Shown: one piece after another, positions 1 through 10,629 of the stretch | Position numbering within the stretch: the stretch's first letter is position 1 | Layout: each line of letters begins with the position of its first letter | Origin: Biomphalaria glabrata | Lineage: Eukaryota; Mollusca; Gastropoda; Planorbidae | Length of the DNA stretch: 64,000 nt | Assembly (NCBI RefSeq): GCF_947242115.1 | Contig: NC_074711.1 | Coordinates: 37,126,001-37,190,000, forward strand | Reading direction: 5' to 3' | Position numbers and translations under genes: made by a program | Notes under the pieces: model-generated | The model's input: the letters and a program-made list of their open reading frames with translations, nothing else | The model's database searches: none | Told to the model about the DNA's origin: nothing

Positions 1-445
1 ATTATTCAAATATTCTTAGAGTCCCTCATTGTGGAAGTAAGTTGTTGACAGTCTGGAAGTGAATCCATTGAAATGCTGAACATTTGTTTGGAAAGTGAAA
101 GAAAGGAATGAAACATTTAGTCAGGTCTTCAAAAAGATGAGAAATAATTTTAAGTTTCTAATCCATTCTTCTAATTAAATTACCAAATGATATAAAAAGG
201 CTAAGCATTATAAATATTGAAATTCTATTGGATCATGTGTCAGGGACCTTTTACACAAGAATAGCATTGAGTGTGGCAAGCACTGACCACAGAAATCATC
301 ATCTCATTCGAAAGAAGAGAATAAATATGGAATAATGGGAAATGAAAGAGACGGGTACAATTTATTTATAGTAAATTCTTATACTAATAATGGTTTTGTT
401 GTATTTTTTTTTGACCAGACCAATGTGGACCCAGTTGAATCCTAC

Positions 446-643
446 CTTCCTTTTGTCCTTATTCTGTCGAATTCATCTGAAAGTAAAATGAAACAAAACT
501 TTACGTTCAACACCAAGTGACTTCTATCCGATTCCTACATACATTACAGTTACTGTGGTAGTGTAAGACCAGGCCACAGTGAAGGAGCTACCTACCGTTG
601 TTCTTCGTGTTTCCATTCTCCTCCCCGTACTCTTCAAACTCTC
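446..643 (-). CDS. Possible pair of short coding exons, unknown gene (partial)
   Basis: Two minus-strand micro-exons fit together. The first (643 to 596, 48 nt) follows an ATTGCAG acceptor and ends at a GTAGGT-like donor. The second (476 to 446, 31 nt) follows a CTTTCAG acceptor and ends at GTAGGA. Phase is kept across the junction, and the joined reading is acidic and hydrophilic (EFEEYGEENG, then DEFDRIRTKG). The next exon would lie beyond the left edge and no upstream exon with matching phase was found. I do not recognise the family. Short open stretches with splice-like borders also occur by chance, so this is a weak call. Confidence 0.22.
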
Positions 644-1318
644 CTGCAATAAAGGAAGAGAAAAATGGGAGACAATCCATTCTAACAAAAAAGGAATGTC
701 CTTATCCAAGCGAACTAAATGAATACTGCGATGGGGATGTCATTTGGAAAGAATATCCAATCTTACAGGGGTGAAAGTGGTATAGGACCAAAACTGGAAA
801 TGGTCTGAATGGATAGGCAGTGCTAACTAAAGTGAAGTCAGCTTGAATGAAGACGACATAACAGAAGCGTCGTCCCTCCCCTCCCCCTCTTCTTTTCTTA
901 CGGAAAAGTCTTACCAAGTCAAGGTCAGGTGTCTGCCTTCACGGGCATAGAGGCGAAATGTTATCAACAATTGAAATCCGAAATAGCTGAAGAACTCTTG
1001 CAAAGGCCGCGGGCCTTAATTTGACACCAAAATCGCAACTGGGTTTGTACACTTTCATAACTTCTGAATCAAACAGCAAGTTCAAGTGAACAAACAGATG
1101 TTCTATTTAACCATGACTTTGTATAGGTGGCAGGTTCGATCGAGACATTGCACTCTACCTGTTTCATAGCTAACTTTTGGCTTCACATCGACCACACCGC
1201 TGTTGAAAGTCTGTTATAGTAAAGTACTAGATCTGAGTCTGCTAAGGTTTACACGACTTGGGGCTTTTAATTCAACTAGCAGTACGCACCGATTACGCTC
1301 GTTGATTTGTTCCTATGT

Positions 1319-1497
1319 TGTTTTTTTTTTTTTTTGGGGGGGGGGGCGGATTTCAATAGGAAACGTTTAGGTTTGGTGATATACACGTGTTCTTAGAAGA
1401 ACATAGTTTGAAATACAAACAATTCATTGTATGAATATGTTTGGTAAAAGTTTTGAGCGAAACACGCCCCCCCCCCCCCCCCCCACCCCAAAAAAAA
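1319..1497. repeat. Inverted homopolymer pair, T/G tract and C/A tract
   Basis: A run of about 16 T followed by about 11 G (1319-1346) is mirrored about 120 bases later by about 18 C, an A, CCCC and eight A (1467-1497). The two tracts are reverse complements and could pair as a long stem. They could be the ends of a small mobile element or two independent homopolymer expansions. The assembled lengths are uncertain because such runs are error-prone. Confidence 0.5.
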
Positions 1498-1730
1498 GAT
1501 CAATAACTGGTCCAGGAAATGTATCATGGACTATATTTGAGAATTTCCTCCCTTTCCCCTTTACTCTTACAAATATTTAGTGTAGTTCGTTTGTTTAAAG
1601 CTTATGTCGATTTCAAACATTAATTTAAAGATTTGATGTCTACTGGGTATTTAAATGCATGTTCCGGAAAAGATAGTCTCTGCGTTGATTAGCTCCCCTA
1701 GCGTGCCTAGCGTTTCATGACGGGCTGCAT

Positions 1731-1738
1731 TGACGTCA
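1731..1738. promoter_or_regulatory. Palindromic CRE-like site TGACGTCA
   Basis: The eight bases are a perfect match to the full cyclic-AMP response element bound by CREB/ATF bZIP factors. The neighbourhood is richer in G+C than most of the window and has several CpGs. The plus-strand gene ending at 7361 could start in this general region, but no first exon was identified, so a promoter role is inference. Confidence 0.3.
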
Positions 1739-2439
1739 CGCTTGCCTTGCAATGTTGATGAGTTAGGGGTGACTTGCTCCAAACAGACCTCGATTAAGAA
1801 GGTCAGTCAGACACAACAATATTGATTGATTGGCTCTAGATTTAATGTAGTCTTCCCTTCCCACCCCCTTCTTAAATATTTAGGTAATTAAAACTGTCTA
1901 CAGTAGAAGAGAAAAAAAAAGGGACTTCGAGATTAAAGGCATTGAACTAATTCTGAGCAGAGGGTATTGTCTATACAAGAACATAATCTAAGCCTACCTT
2001 CGCGCACACAGACAGAAACCTGGTATAGAAACACATTCGTTAAAAAAAAAAGAGTTTAGAATAGCGTCGTTGTGTCAGGCCATTTAGTGACTACAATTGA
2101 GCTGTGTTTACATAAGCTTTGCATTTTCTAAGGTAATTGCCATGCCATGCAGTGGGGTCATATTGCGATCTTGAACACAGTCAGCCTGGACGTGTTTCAT
2201 GTGTCAACATAGAACATGCACGCACAAAAGAGGTTATTAACACGCTAGTTGGCTGTTTTTAGGTACGGTGCATGTATGTAGCACATAACACCTGTGCAGT
2301 TCCAAGACTGACTTTAAATGGAAGAAGTTTAAATAAAAGAAAAGGTCTCCTCGCGAAACAACAAAGGTTAATGGAAACAATCTAGGCTATCTTAGCAAAT
2401 TGTCTTCAATTCAGTAGCTAACCCCAATAGATAGAAAAG

Positions 2440-2535
2440 TATATGGAGAGCTCCCTGATTTGGAAACCACTGCGCAGTTCATCTCATATATTGGTCTAGT
2501 CATCTGAACCCTCCAACATAACAGTGAGAACGAAG
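2440..2535 (+). repeat. LINE 3'-end fragment (family shared with 55.6 kb)
   Basis: About 90 bases match a segment inside the hAT element at 55.58-55.66 kb, including the CTGAACCCTCCAACAT stretch and a (GAA)-rich end. The conceptual translation of the other copy ends WKPLRGSSQI, a degenerate non-LTR retrotransposon carboxyl end with a CPCG-like zinc motif upstream. This copy is 5'-truncated and non-coding. Confidence 0.5.
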
Positions 2536-3854
2536 AAGAAGTAGCTAACTTTGATCATCAATGTTACTCTCGCCCTTACACTATCTTGAATCTCCAACCC
2601 TAACACATGAGTGTACCACTGACATAGGCCTACTTGTAGAGATGCATCTCGCTAACGAAGATCATCCACATAAATCATAAGTGGTCATAATGCTCTAGCT
2701 GTTCCAACTCACACGAAGACATACGACCAGGGCACTTGACTAATTACATTCATTGAAACCATCTACCACTCTTTCCATTTTATATACTACATTTATAATT
2801 ATACTATTTTATTAACCTTCTTACAAATAATTTTTAAACGTTTTTCTATGTTTAATTAGGTAAAATAAACTTTTAGACAAAATGTTTGCGATACTCCTGT
2901 CTGCACTAAGAATTAATTTTTAGTCCTACATATTGACGACTTACGTGTGTTGTCCATGCTGTCAGCAGTGTTATTAGATCACTTGAGTGCGGTGACCTGA
3001 TACCGACTGCTGTAGCGCCACAAATGACAGCCGTCTCTCGCCGTAGCGGCTTGTCTGTGCTCCGTGGGCTGGAGACGTAACAATTGTCTGTGTGGTTTAT
3101 TAATTGTCTTGCATGAGTCTTGCATGAGTTGCGCTGAGACAAGGGCAGAATTCAGACCTAGCTGTGACCTACATTATTTTGTACCAACCAACGCAGACAA
3201 AACCGCTGTACTTAAGTAGGCCCTACCCATGCTTACGTTTCGAACGGCTAATAAGCAACCTACTACATTAGAACACAGCTAAGTTATGTTGTACGCTCAG
3301 ATCGTGAGTTCGACACCTATCAAGTTCTGTAGACATGTCTCACAAACATCGCCTACTTCTATAATGTTGGTTGATTCTCAACATTCTTATTTGACACTCT
3401 GGCGGCTGGATGAAGGAAAGGTTTACACTTGCTTACATTGACATCGAAAAACAACAACACTAATAATAACACTGTGTACATTAAACGTAGGTTTGGGGGC
3501 TAGACATTCTGTCTTTAATTGGTTTCTTGGTTATTTGATATTCCATTTCTCGTGGTCAGAAATTATTTTAAGAAGTAATACATGCATCTAGTAATGTACA
3601 TTCGTGGAGCGTTAATTCCGACAGTGAGTAGTTATTCATGGATTGAAAATACTGTGTTATTGCAGTTTGATGCATTTTGCGAATCCAGCTTGATTTCCTT
3701 GCTCTCATCAGGCTCTTATGATGGACGTTTCAGCTCTCGGTAAACAGTAGTGATGAAAATGCTTCTTTTTTAATGGAGCCTTTTAGACAAATTACGACCA
3801 AGAGTCTACTTTCACCCAAACCAATGGAAGCATGTGGGTGGTCTTTTCTTTAAG

Positions 3855-4062
3855 AGTCAAATACAGTTTCTTTCCCTTGTTCGATACCAAACAAAATAAT
3901 TAATTAACTAATTGGTCATTTTTTTTAAAATTGAATCTTGTTTTGTCAGGAAAATAGAATAAATATGCTAAATTTCAGCTTGATCCGAGATTGTGTTTTG
4001 GAGAAGTAACTTGTTCAAACTTTTTATCACCCAAACTGACAGAGTGAGTGCTTTGTAAACAT
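3855..4062 (+). repeat. Dispersed A+T-rich repeat, family E copy 1
   Basis: This stretch shares a core (TTTCAGCTTGATCCGAGAT) and a downstream block (AACTTTTTA, then a short CAGAGTGAGT-like end) with copies near 12.4-12.65 kb and 50.4-50.83 kb. All copies are non-coding and diverged. Family E looks like a short interspersed element or the end of a longer transposon; its true termini are not clear. Confidence 0.55.
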
Positions 4063-4592
4063 CTGTTAGCTCTTGGGATATTTGACTTGGTGTGGAGAAC
4101 TAGAACTGAAACATCTGTTAGCTCTTGGGATATTTGACTTGGTGTGGAGAACTAGAACTGAAACATCTGTTAGCTCTTGGGATATTTGACTTGGTGTGGA
4201 GAACTGAAACATCTGTTAGCTCTTGGGATATTTGACTTGGTGTGGAGAACTGGAACATCTTTTAGTTCTTGGGATATTTGACTTGGTGTGGAGAACTGAA
4301 ACATCTGTTAGCTCTTGGGATATTTGACTTGGTGTGGAGAACTGGAACATCTGTTAGCTCTTGGGATATTTGACTTGGTGTGGAGAACTGGAACATCTGT
4401 TAGCTCTTGGGATATTTGACTTGGTGTGGAGAACTGGAACATCTGTTAGCTCTTGGGATATTTGACTTGGTGTGGAGAACTGGAACATCTGTTAGCTCTT
4501 GGGATATTTGACTTGGTGTGGAGAACTGGAACATCTGTTAGCTCTTGGGATATTTGACTTGGTGTGGAGAACTGGAACTGAAACATCTTTTA
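4058..4592. repeat. 46-bp tandem array, about 11 copies
   Basis: The unit contains AGCTCTTGGGATATTTGACT followed by TGGTGTGGAGAACTGG. Eleven copies were counted. The later ones repeat at exactly 46 bp and are nearly identical, while the first three carry a short insertion (AGAACTGAA) that lengthens the spacing to 50-55 bp. This is a young minisatellite, directly next to the end of a family E repeat, and its first unit may have derived from that repeat's edge. Confidence 0.9.
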
Positions 4593-4734
4593 GTGTATAT
4601 ATTTTCTGTATTTTCTGTCCATGTCAATGTCTATGTCAAGTAATGTAGATCTCGATACAACGCTCGGTATTGGCTAACATTGTTTTGTTGAACACAGCTA
4701 ATCGATTGATAACATTTCTTCTCGTATCTTAACT

Positions 4735-4945
4735 TATACATTACAGACGTTACTTCAAAAAAGAAGATGATTACGTCCTACGCGTCATACATTTAGTCAT
4801 GCATATTAACCAATGACTTAAATTCTGCCAAGTTACTGGTTTTCCTGGCTAGCTCAGGCAATCCATTCCATGCTCTAATAGCACTAGGGAAGGAGTATTT
4901 GTACAAATTTGTCCTAGCATATGGGACGAGGAATGTGCCTAATTA
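4735..4945 (-). mobile_element. 3'-end fragment of a jockey/CR1-like LINE (family Y)
   Basis: Reversed, this stretch matches the end of the LINE at 58.4-59.4 kb. It includes the segment coding LVPYARTNLYKYSFxPSAxRAWNGLPELA, the MHxxxMHDA-like carboxyl end and the tail with a poly-(ATAAG)-type microsatellite. It is 5'-truncated, as usual for LINE copies. Other copies lie at 31.45, 37.8 and 60.7 kb. Confidence 0.8.
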
Positions 4946-6267
4946 ACCAATTTTGATTTATCTGCACGCCTTCCATGTACAAACTGTTGGGTTTTTTGTT
5001 TTTTTTTCATTGTGAGTTTTCTTAAAATTTATTCATTTGTTAAATTTCAGTTGGCACCTAGTCCACACTTCAAGTCAACTTAAACATACCAATTGATGGA
5101 GTTGGTTGTTAGGGTCGAGGAGGGTGGCCATTTCTTTTCATTGAGCCACCTGTTGCAACTAGCTAGATCTTTATATGGCCTTCATGTGTAGTCGTACTAG
5201 TGACAGGAAAAAAACATATTGGAAATGAAAGGCGGGATTTAAAAAAAAAAAAAGCGTACCGGTACTTTTTTAAAGCATTGTGTTATAGTGAATAAAGATA
5301 GTCATTAGTTGGCCATTATTGTGCTTTTAAGTATAAGTAGGGTTAACTATAAATCAGAAGAACTTACACTGTAAAATTTGATCATTACATTGATCCACCA
5401 CCCCCAATTCCCTTTCTGCCCATATTACCCTCCCCCCCCCCACACACACAATTAACAACACCTCTATCAGCCAGTGTGCATGTTCCTAGCTGATGACCCT
5501 GGGAAGGTGCGTGTTTATACCTCACTAGCTGGTCTGAGTTTTAAAACACTTTATTGAATACCCTACGCCATAAAAGTTCGTAATTCCATTCACCGTGACG
5601 TGAGCTACAGGGCTCTACCTGGATTAGCTGGTCATTAAACACTGCTGTACTGATCGATTCGCTGGAGATCTGGAAGATGATTAAGTCCGCCGTAGAAATA
5701 AGACATTAACATTTACGTATGATATTCTTGAATGAGTGGTTGGCACCTGCATTGAGTGGCTGGCACCGACCAAAGATTATCAAAAAATACACTTTTCAAC
5801 TAATAGAACATTGTCTGCGCATTACCTTGGAAACTATTAGCAGTTATCAAAATGGCTGCTAGGTTCTAGTAGTAGGCCTACTAAGTAGGAAATCAGCTTT
5901 GACCCGCTAGATGGGCCCGAGATGTATCTAGTAAAACGTCAAAACGCCGTTTCTTCTCGGATTCGATTTTAACTCAGCTTATCTCCTCGTTTTCAAAAAA
6001 AAAAATAATTTCATAACATAAAAACAAAAATGACAAGGAGCCTGGCCCCCAACTACCAACTACATACTACTAGCTGAAGAGTTTCAATATTTGATTCAGA
6101 TGAAAGTGCACAGAAGTTTTCTAAAATACATACAGTACACTGGATACACACAACCAGCTATACCCGATTTGTAGCTGGAATGAAAATGTCCTCTTACCAC
6201 TAGGACATGAATACCATTGCAATGAACAAATGCCTTCACTGTTGTTGTTGTTTTGTTTTCCTGACAG

Positions 6268-7361
6268 TGACACCTAACAAGTTAAGAAAACCTTTAGTGT
6301 GTCTGTCCCCTACCAGATACATGACTAGACACACAGAGGCCTGTGTTAGAAATGGACATCTCTTCCCCTCTTCACTGGCGGCTACATCAACAGTAGTGAT
6401 TGGAGAAGGTAAGTCATCTGCAACTTTATCAGACATTGCCAAGAGAATATATTATTTTGAGACTGAGACCCAGATATTCATATGGCTAGTAAACTTTTGG
6501 TCTGATTTATTAGAAAGCTGATGTGATCACCAGAGATATCATTGGGAGAGGGAGGGGAAAGGGTGAATATAGTGCACTAGTATACCTTTCAGTTTTGTTA
6601 TTTGTGAAAAAGTAATGGATGTTGTTATTATCATTTGCCTTGCTTTTTTTTTTTTTAAAACTAAATATTATTCCTCCTCTTCAAAATATTCCCCTCCATC
6701 AAACTTACATGACATTCATAGCAACGTTTTCATTTTATTAATTACTTTTAATCATTGTTTAGTTGTAATATAGGCATGTTAGTTAGCCAGATGAAGTTTG
6801 ATTAATGGTACATGTTCATTATAGTTGGTATGAAATAGTGAAAATTATTTAAAAAATTATGGCTTTTATTTAGCGTTGCTTTCATGCCTATAGCATGCTC
6901 AGAGCGCTATGGTCCAATCTCATTTGTGGACCAGTGGGTGGAGGGGGTATCTGGGAGAAGGTTTGCCATGCTGCCAAAAGGCGCTCAGTAAACATAACTC
7001 TGCTCAAGTCGGGTGTTGAACCTCAAGCCCCCTTCATAGGTAGCCAAGTTCAAGCATACTTGGCTTCTCGACCACTATTCCCACATATACATAGTTATTA
7101 GGATTTATCTACTTCTTCCATAGTTAACTATGCTCATTGTGATTTAGTCCATTTCCCATTGGTTCACTAATGAGGATAAACAAAAAACTCCCTTCATTAT
7201 TATTCTAATATTCTCACATTGAATAGAAGTGCCTCTCTGTTATACACTGTATCAGTTGGATCAATTTGTATCTGTTTATTACAGCTGCACTTTGTCGTGT
7301 CCGACGTAAACTACAGTTTGGAAGGAAGCCTCCTAAAGAAAGGAGTGTCAAAGACACTTAA
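6268..7361 (+). CDS. Last two coding exons of an unidentified gene (5' part missing)
   Basis: Exon A (6268-6408) follows a pyrimidine-rich tract ending CTGACAG and ends at a strong GTAAGT donor. Only one of its three frames is open (ACA CCT AAC AAG and on). Exon B (7285-7361) follows TTATTACAG, keeps the phase and reaches TAA after 25 codons. The joined carboxyl end reads through LRKPLVCLSPTRYMTRHTEA and ends in a basic tail (CRVRRKLQFGRKPPKERSVKDT split at its middle). I do not recognise the family. The basic tail could be a nuclear-localisation or RNA/DNA-contact segment, but that is inference. No upstream exon was found in 1-6267 that clearly fits. The downstream SINE at 6.9-7.1 kb lies in the intron between the two exons. 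Confidence 0.5.
6868..7088 (-). mobile_element. tRNA-derived SINE, family C
   Basis: Reversed, the element starts with GTGGTCGAGAAGCC, an RNA polymerase III A-box-like stretch, and carries a degenerate B box near GGTTCAACACC. A family-specific body with CATTTGTGGACCAGTGG-like sequence follows. Related copies occur at 21.19-21.37 kb (same orientation) and 47.10-47.30 kb (opposite). The short open frame across it is not a gene. Confidence 0.75.
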
Positions 7362-7807
7362 ACAGTTTGAACCGTACACAACATTTGACAGAGGCAGCTG
7401 AAGAAATGCATTTTATCTGAGTGAAATTAAGGTCTTTTTCTTGCAAACACTAGCCATATTGTATTTGAAACAGTATTACAGAGAAAATATTTTGATAACT
7501 TGGTACCTTGATTGAAGTTGTTTTTTTTTACTAACTATTTGTAAATCACATGTTTGAGTTGCCAACTTTAGTAATTCTGTGCAGTGTAACAGTGAAAGAG
7601 ATGTTTAATGGATGATTGATGAATATTAAATATACAATGGATCTTTTTTTTTTGTTTACCAGGTACTTCATTTTGTACTTTGTTTTATTCAATACTTTTA
7701 AGGCATTTTTTTAGATTATGTCGTAGTCCAAACCTTCCATCAGAAGAGCAGGGGAAGGAAAAAGGCAGGGTTGTTTAAAGTTCATAGATCTACCATACAA
7801 CCATTAG

Positions 7808-7842
<35 letters not shown>

Positions 7843-8504
7843 TTAATTTGAAGTAAAATAATAAATATAAGTGTTTTAGATGAACATGTTTCATGGTCTG
7901 ACTGTTTACACAGTTTGGTTTGGTTGACAATATAAAAAAAAGCCCTGGCTAGAAGAGGGGATTGAGGCGAAGAGATTACCAATAGTGTGATACAATGAAA
8001 CATTTTGTTTTCAGTATGTGATTAGACTGTTATTTTGTATGAACCTGTACAAGCTTAACGGGTTTGTATTAGACATTATGTTCTGCACAAATGAATATTT
8101 TGATCTCTGAAAATATTTTTATTTTGTTTTTTTCTCCAATGGCTGAGAACATCTAAACAATTTGTTTTTTTGTTTAGTTTTTCTGTGATTGTTGTTTTTA
8201 AGCATTTTGTTGATTTGAAAAGTTCCATGTTCATAATATCTTAAAGAAAACACTGAAAAAAAAAAAAGAAAAAAATATACCCCTAATATAAAAATGAAGG
8301 ATGCTTTAAAATGTAACCCAAAACTTAAGTGAAGAATTTTGTTTTAGGAAAAGATTACATGTTGTGGACATCACATTCTGTCAGTGGATAAGAACAGTAT
8401 AAAGCATTGCTGCAATGCTTCAATGAAAAGGCAAAAGTTGAAAACAAAGCTAACTCTGAAAGGTGCATTCACAAAAATATCTGAAACAAATAATTTTTCC
8501 TTTT

Positions 8505-8605
8505 TGACCTGCCACCCACAGAGCAGGTGATGCAAAACTTGTGTCTATGGCCAATGGTTCACAAGGGTGTCATGTGGCCAGCACAATGAAACTGTTTTCA
8601 CTTCT
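8505..8605 (-). repeat. SINE-B tail fragment
   Basis: The stretch with TGGCCAATGGTTCACAAGGG and TCATGTGGCCAGCACAA matches the body of the family B SINE in reverse orientation (compare 39.7 kb). The tRNA-like head is absent. Confidence 0.55.
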
Positions 8606-9913
8606 TTAAATAATATCATGTAAGAATTAGGTGGATCGAAGTTCAAAACTCCAGTTTTTAGTGGGATTCAGTCTTGTCTGGTTCAAAAGCTAAACTACTT
8701 AGAAAGAATTCATGAACATTTAGTTTCAAGCTTAATTGATAAGTAGATTTATAAATGGCTTCCTAAGTATTTTGTTCCAAACTAGTTACAGTGGCTACCT
8801 TGAGTAGAATGACATTGTTACCAAAGATCACATCTTACTTGAAATGCATTGTGCCACTTACCAGATACTTTATGCTAATCACACTGTTTAGGAAAATGTA
8901 TAATTAACAGATCCAACTCTTAAAATATTGAATGACCTTTGGTTTCAAAGAGTGCTTCCCTAACGTCATAATGCTTACTTGCATCTTTTAACAGCCACAG
9001 ATGTGAAACTTATCATTCCATTTTGACTTTGTAGTGCAGGATGTTTCCTATGCAGACGCCATAAAGCAGTCATTTAAAGCCTATGTACATATATTTAGAG
9101 TGATTATTCCATAGTTCCATATTCCTTCGATTAATTTACTGTGACTGACCATTGAATGCTTTCTTAGTTACAAGCAATGGTTCACATTTTTTTTTTATAC
9201 AAATTGTCATAAGACAATAATTATGCTTTTGCTATCTAAGCAAGATAAGTTAATAACTTTGAGGTAGGCATATATCGCTTTAAATTATATTTTATACTTG
9301 ATTTTAAAAGACTTTTTTTTTCATAATGAGCTAGATCTATCAATCAGGTTTGTTAGATTAAAATTTACAAATGTTTAAAGTTTTATACTGTTTAATAAAT
9401 ATAAGTATATATTTTTTTCTCTAACCAAGTTTAATATCTCAAAATTTTTACTGGTCCACTAACAGGTTGTTGAGAGAACGATACTGAAGTTTTTATATAC
9501 ACTAAATTCACTATATTGAGAAATATTTGAGATGGAAATATTGTTTCTCACTGTCATTTTCTATCCAATCTTTGAAATAGATGTATGTTTAATATACATA
9601 AAACATACAGGCATTGTCACACTTTTCTTCAACTATTTTGCTATTATAAAAAAAACAAAAAAAGTTTGTATAAATTTTAATTTTTTTATTTTTGTACTTT
9701 CTTAAAATTTCTTTAAAATGAAATTTGAAGTCAAAAGTTCTTTATACTTTTTATAATTTAAAATACATTTTGAAGAATTATTTTTGTAACATAGTACATA
9801 TATATATGTGTAGATATTTTGTACGGAAATATGTTTTTATTTTAAGCATTGGATTTTTATTGAATGTTAAAGTATGTTATTGTGTATTAATGAATGTATG
9901 ATTAGGTATTGTA

Positions 9914-9919
9914 AATAAA
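9914..9919 (+). terminator. AATAAA polyadenylation signal
   Basis: The canonical hexamer is followed within about 35 bases by a GT-rich stretch (ATGTTGTGCTT), the usual layout of a cleavage and polyadenylation site. It would end the plus-strand transcript of the gene with stop codon at 7361. No strong competing signal with a GT-rich element was noticed just before it. Confidence 0.45.
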
Positions 9920-9945
9920 TGTTCACAAAATTATAGAAGAATGTT

Positions 9946-10629
9946 GTGCTTATTTAATGTGTAAAACAAGTCAATCTCTTGGCATTAATAAATGATTAAC
10001 ATTCCTGCTGTAACCTTACGTGTGAACATCACATTTATTCATGACAGTTAACACAAAATTTGTGTATAATAATCTATCATGAATAGAAATCTTGCCCATT
10101 ATTTCTCAACCTGAGTCTGCAAACTTGGCCCTACACAGTTGACTGTAGTGATAATTAAAAGTAATTGTGACACTGTTAATCATTGCTTCTCAAAAAGAAA
10201 AATGATCTTATGTGCAAGGTACATTTTTATGTTTATTTCTGAATGCATAGGGATTAAAGAGTACTCAAAGAGTGAAAAAAGTTGTGAAGCTCTTAAAAAA
10301 TGAATTACAAAACACAGGAAGAAAATCAATATAAGTATTGCAAATAGATTATAAGATATCACAGTCATCATTTTGTACCCTGTATTTTATTTTCACATTT
10401 AAAGGTACCACTATAACATTTTTGTATGCAAAGAGCCAATCATTTTTCTGGCTACATATTCAAAAGAATAAATTACTAAGTATAAATAATAACCTGTCAA
10501 ATGATCCAAATTACAAGAAGGAATGAAAAATTATTTTTTTTTTATAAATAACAACATAATTTATAGTTACTTTTGATGTAAAACATCTAGACATAATCCT
10601 AGAAAACTAATCCAATGTTAAGATGAGAT
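9946..10629. other. Short convergent intergenic gap
   Basis: This A+T-rich stretch separates two convergent genes. It contains the presumed short 3'UTR of the BTBD16-like gene and no exon or recognisable repeat. Confidence 0.4.
10386..10391 (-). terminator. BTBD16: Candidate poly(A) signal of the BTBD16-like gene
   Basis: TTTATT here reads AATAAA on the minus strand, about 240 bases past the TAA stop of the BTBD16-like gene. The local DNA is so A+T-rich that chance hexamers are common, so this is only a candidate. It would leave about 450 bases between the ends of the two convergent genes. Confidence 0.3.

Larger units (their letters stand above)
1..6267. other. Intergenic or intronic DNA left of the first clear exon
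   Basis: Apart from the separately listed micro-exons, CRE-like site, inverted homopolymers, LINE ends, diverged repeat and 46-bp tandem array, I see no convincing coding exon here. The open frames in this stretch lack splice structure and family resemblance. It is probably intron or upstream DNA of the plus-strand gene whose last exons start at 6268, plus the flank of a possible minus-strand gene at the left end. Confidence 0.5.
7362..9945 (+). other. Probable long 3'UTR of the preceding gene
   Basis: The stretch after the TAA stop is very A+T-rich, lacks coding exons and contains only short homopolymer runs and a small SINE-B fragment near 8.5 kb. It ends with the poly(A) signal listed at 9914. 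Whether the whole 2.6 kb is transcribed as UTR is inferred from position only. Confidence 0.4.

Noticed and set aside
702-960. Possible minus-strand exon ending ACTTG|GTAAGA near 918
   Set aside because: Its only open frame ends in phase 2 and does not fit the micro-exon at 643, and no family resemblance was seen.
4058-4592. CRISPR-like regular repeats
   Set aside because: The units abut directly with no unique spacers, and the window is an animal genome; it is a minisatellite.
6207-6521. 104-residue open frame starting MNTIAMNKCLHCC
   Set aside because: Its start lies in a pyrimidine tract and acceptor, and its end lies past a strong GTAAGT donor; only the middle part is exon.
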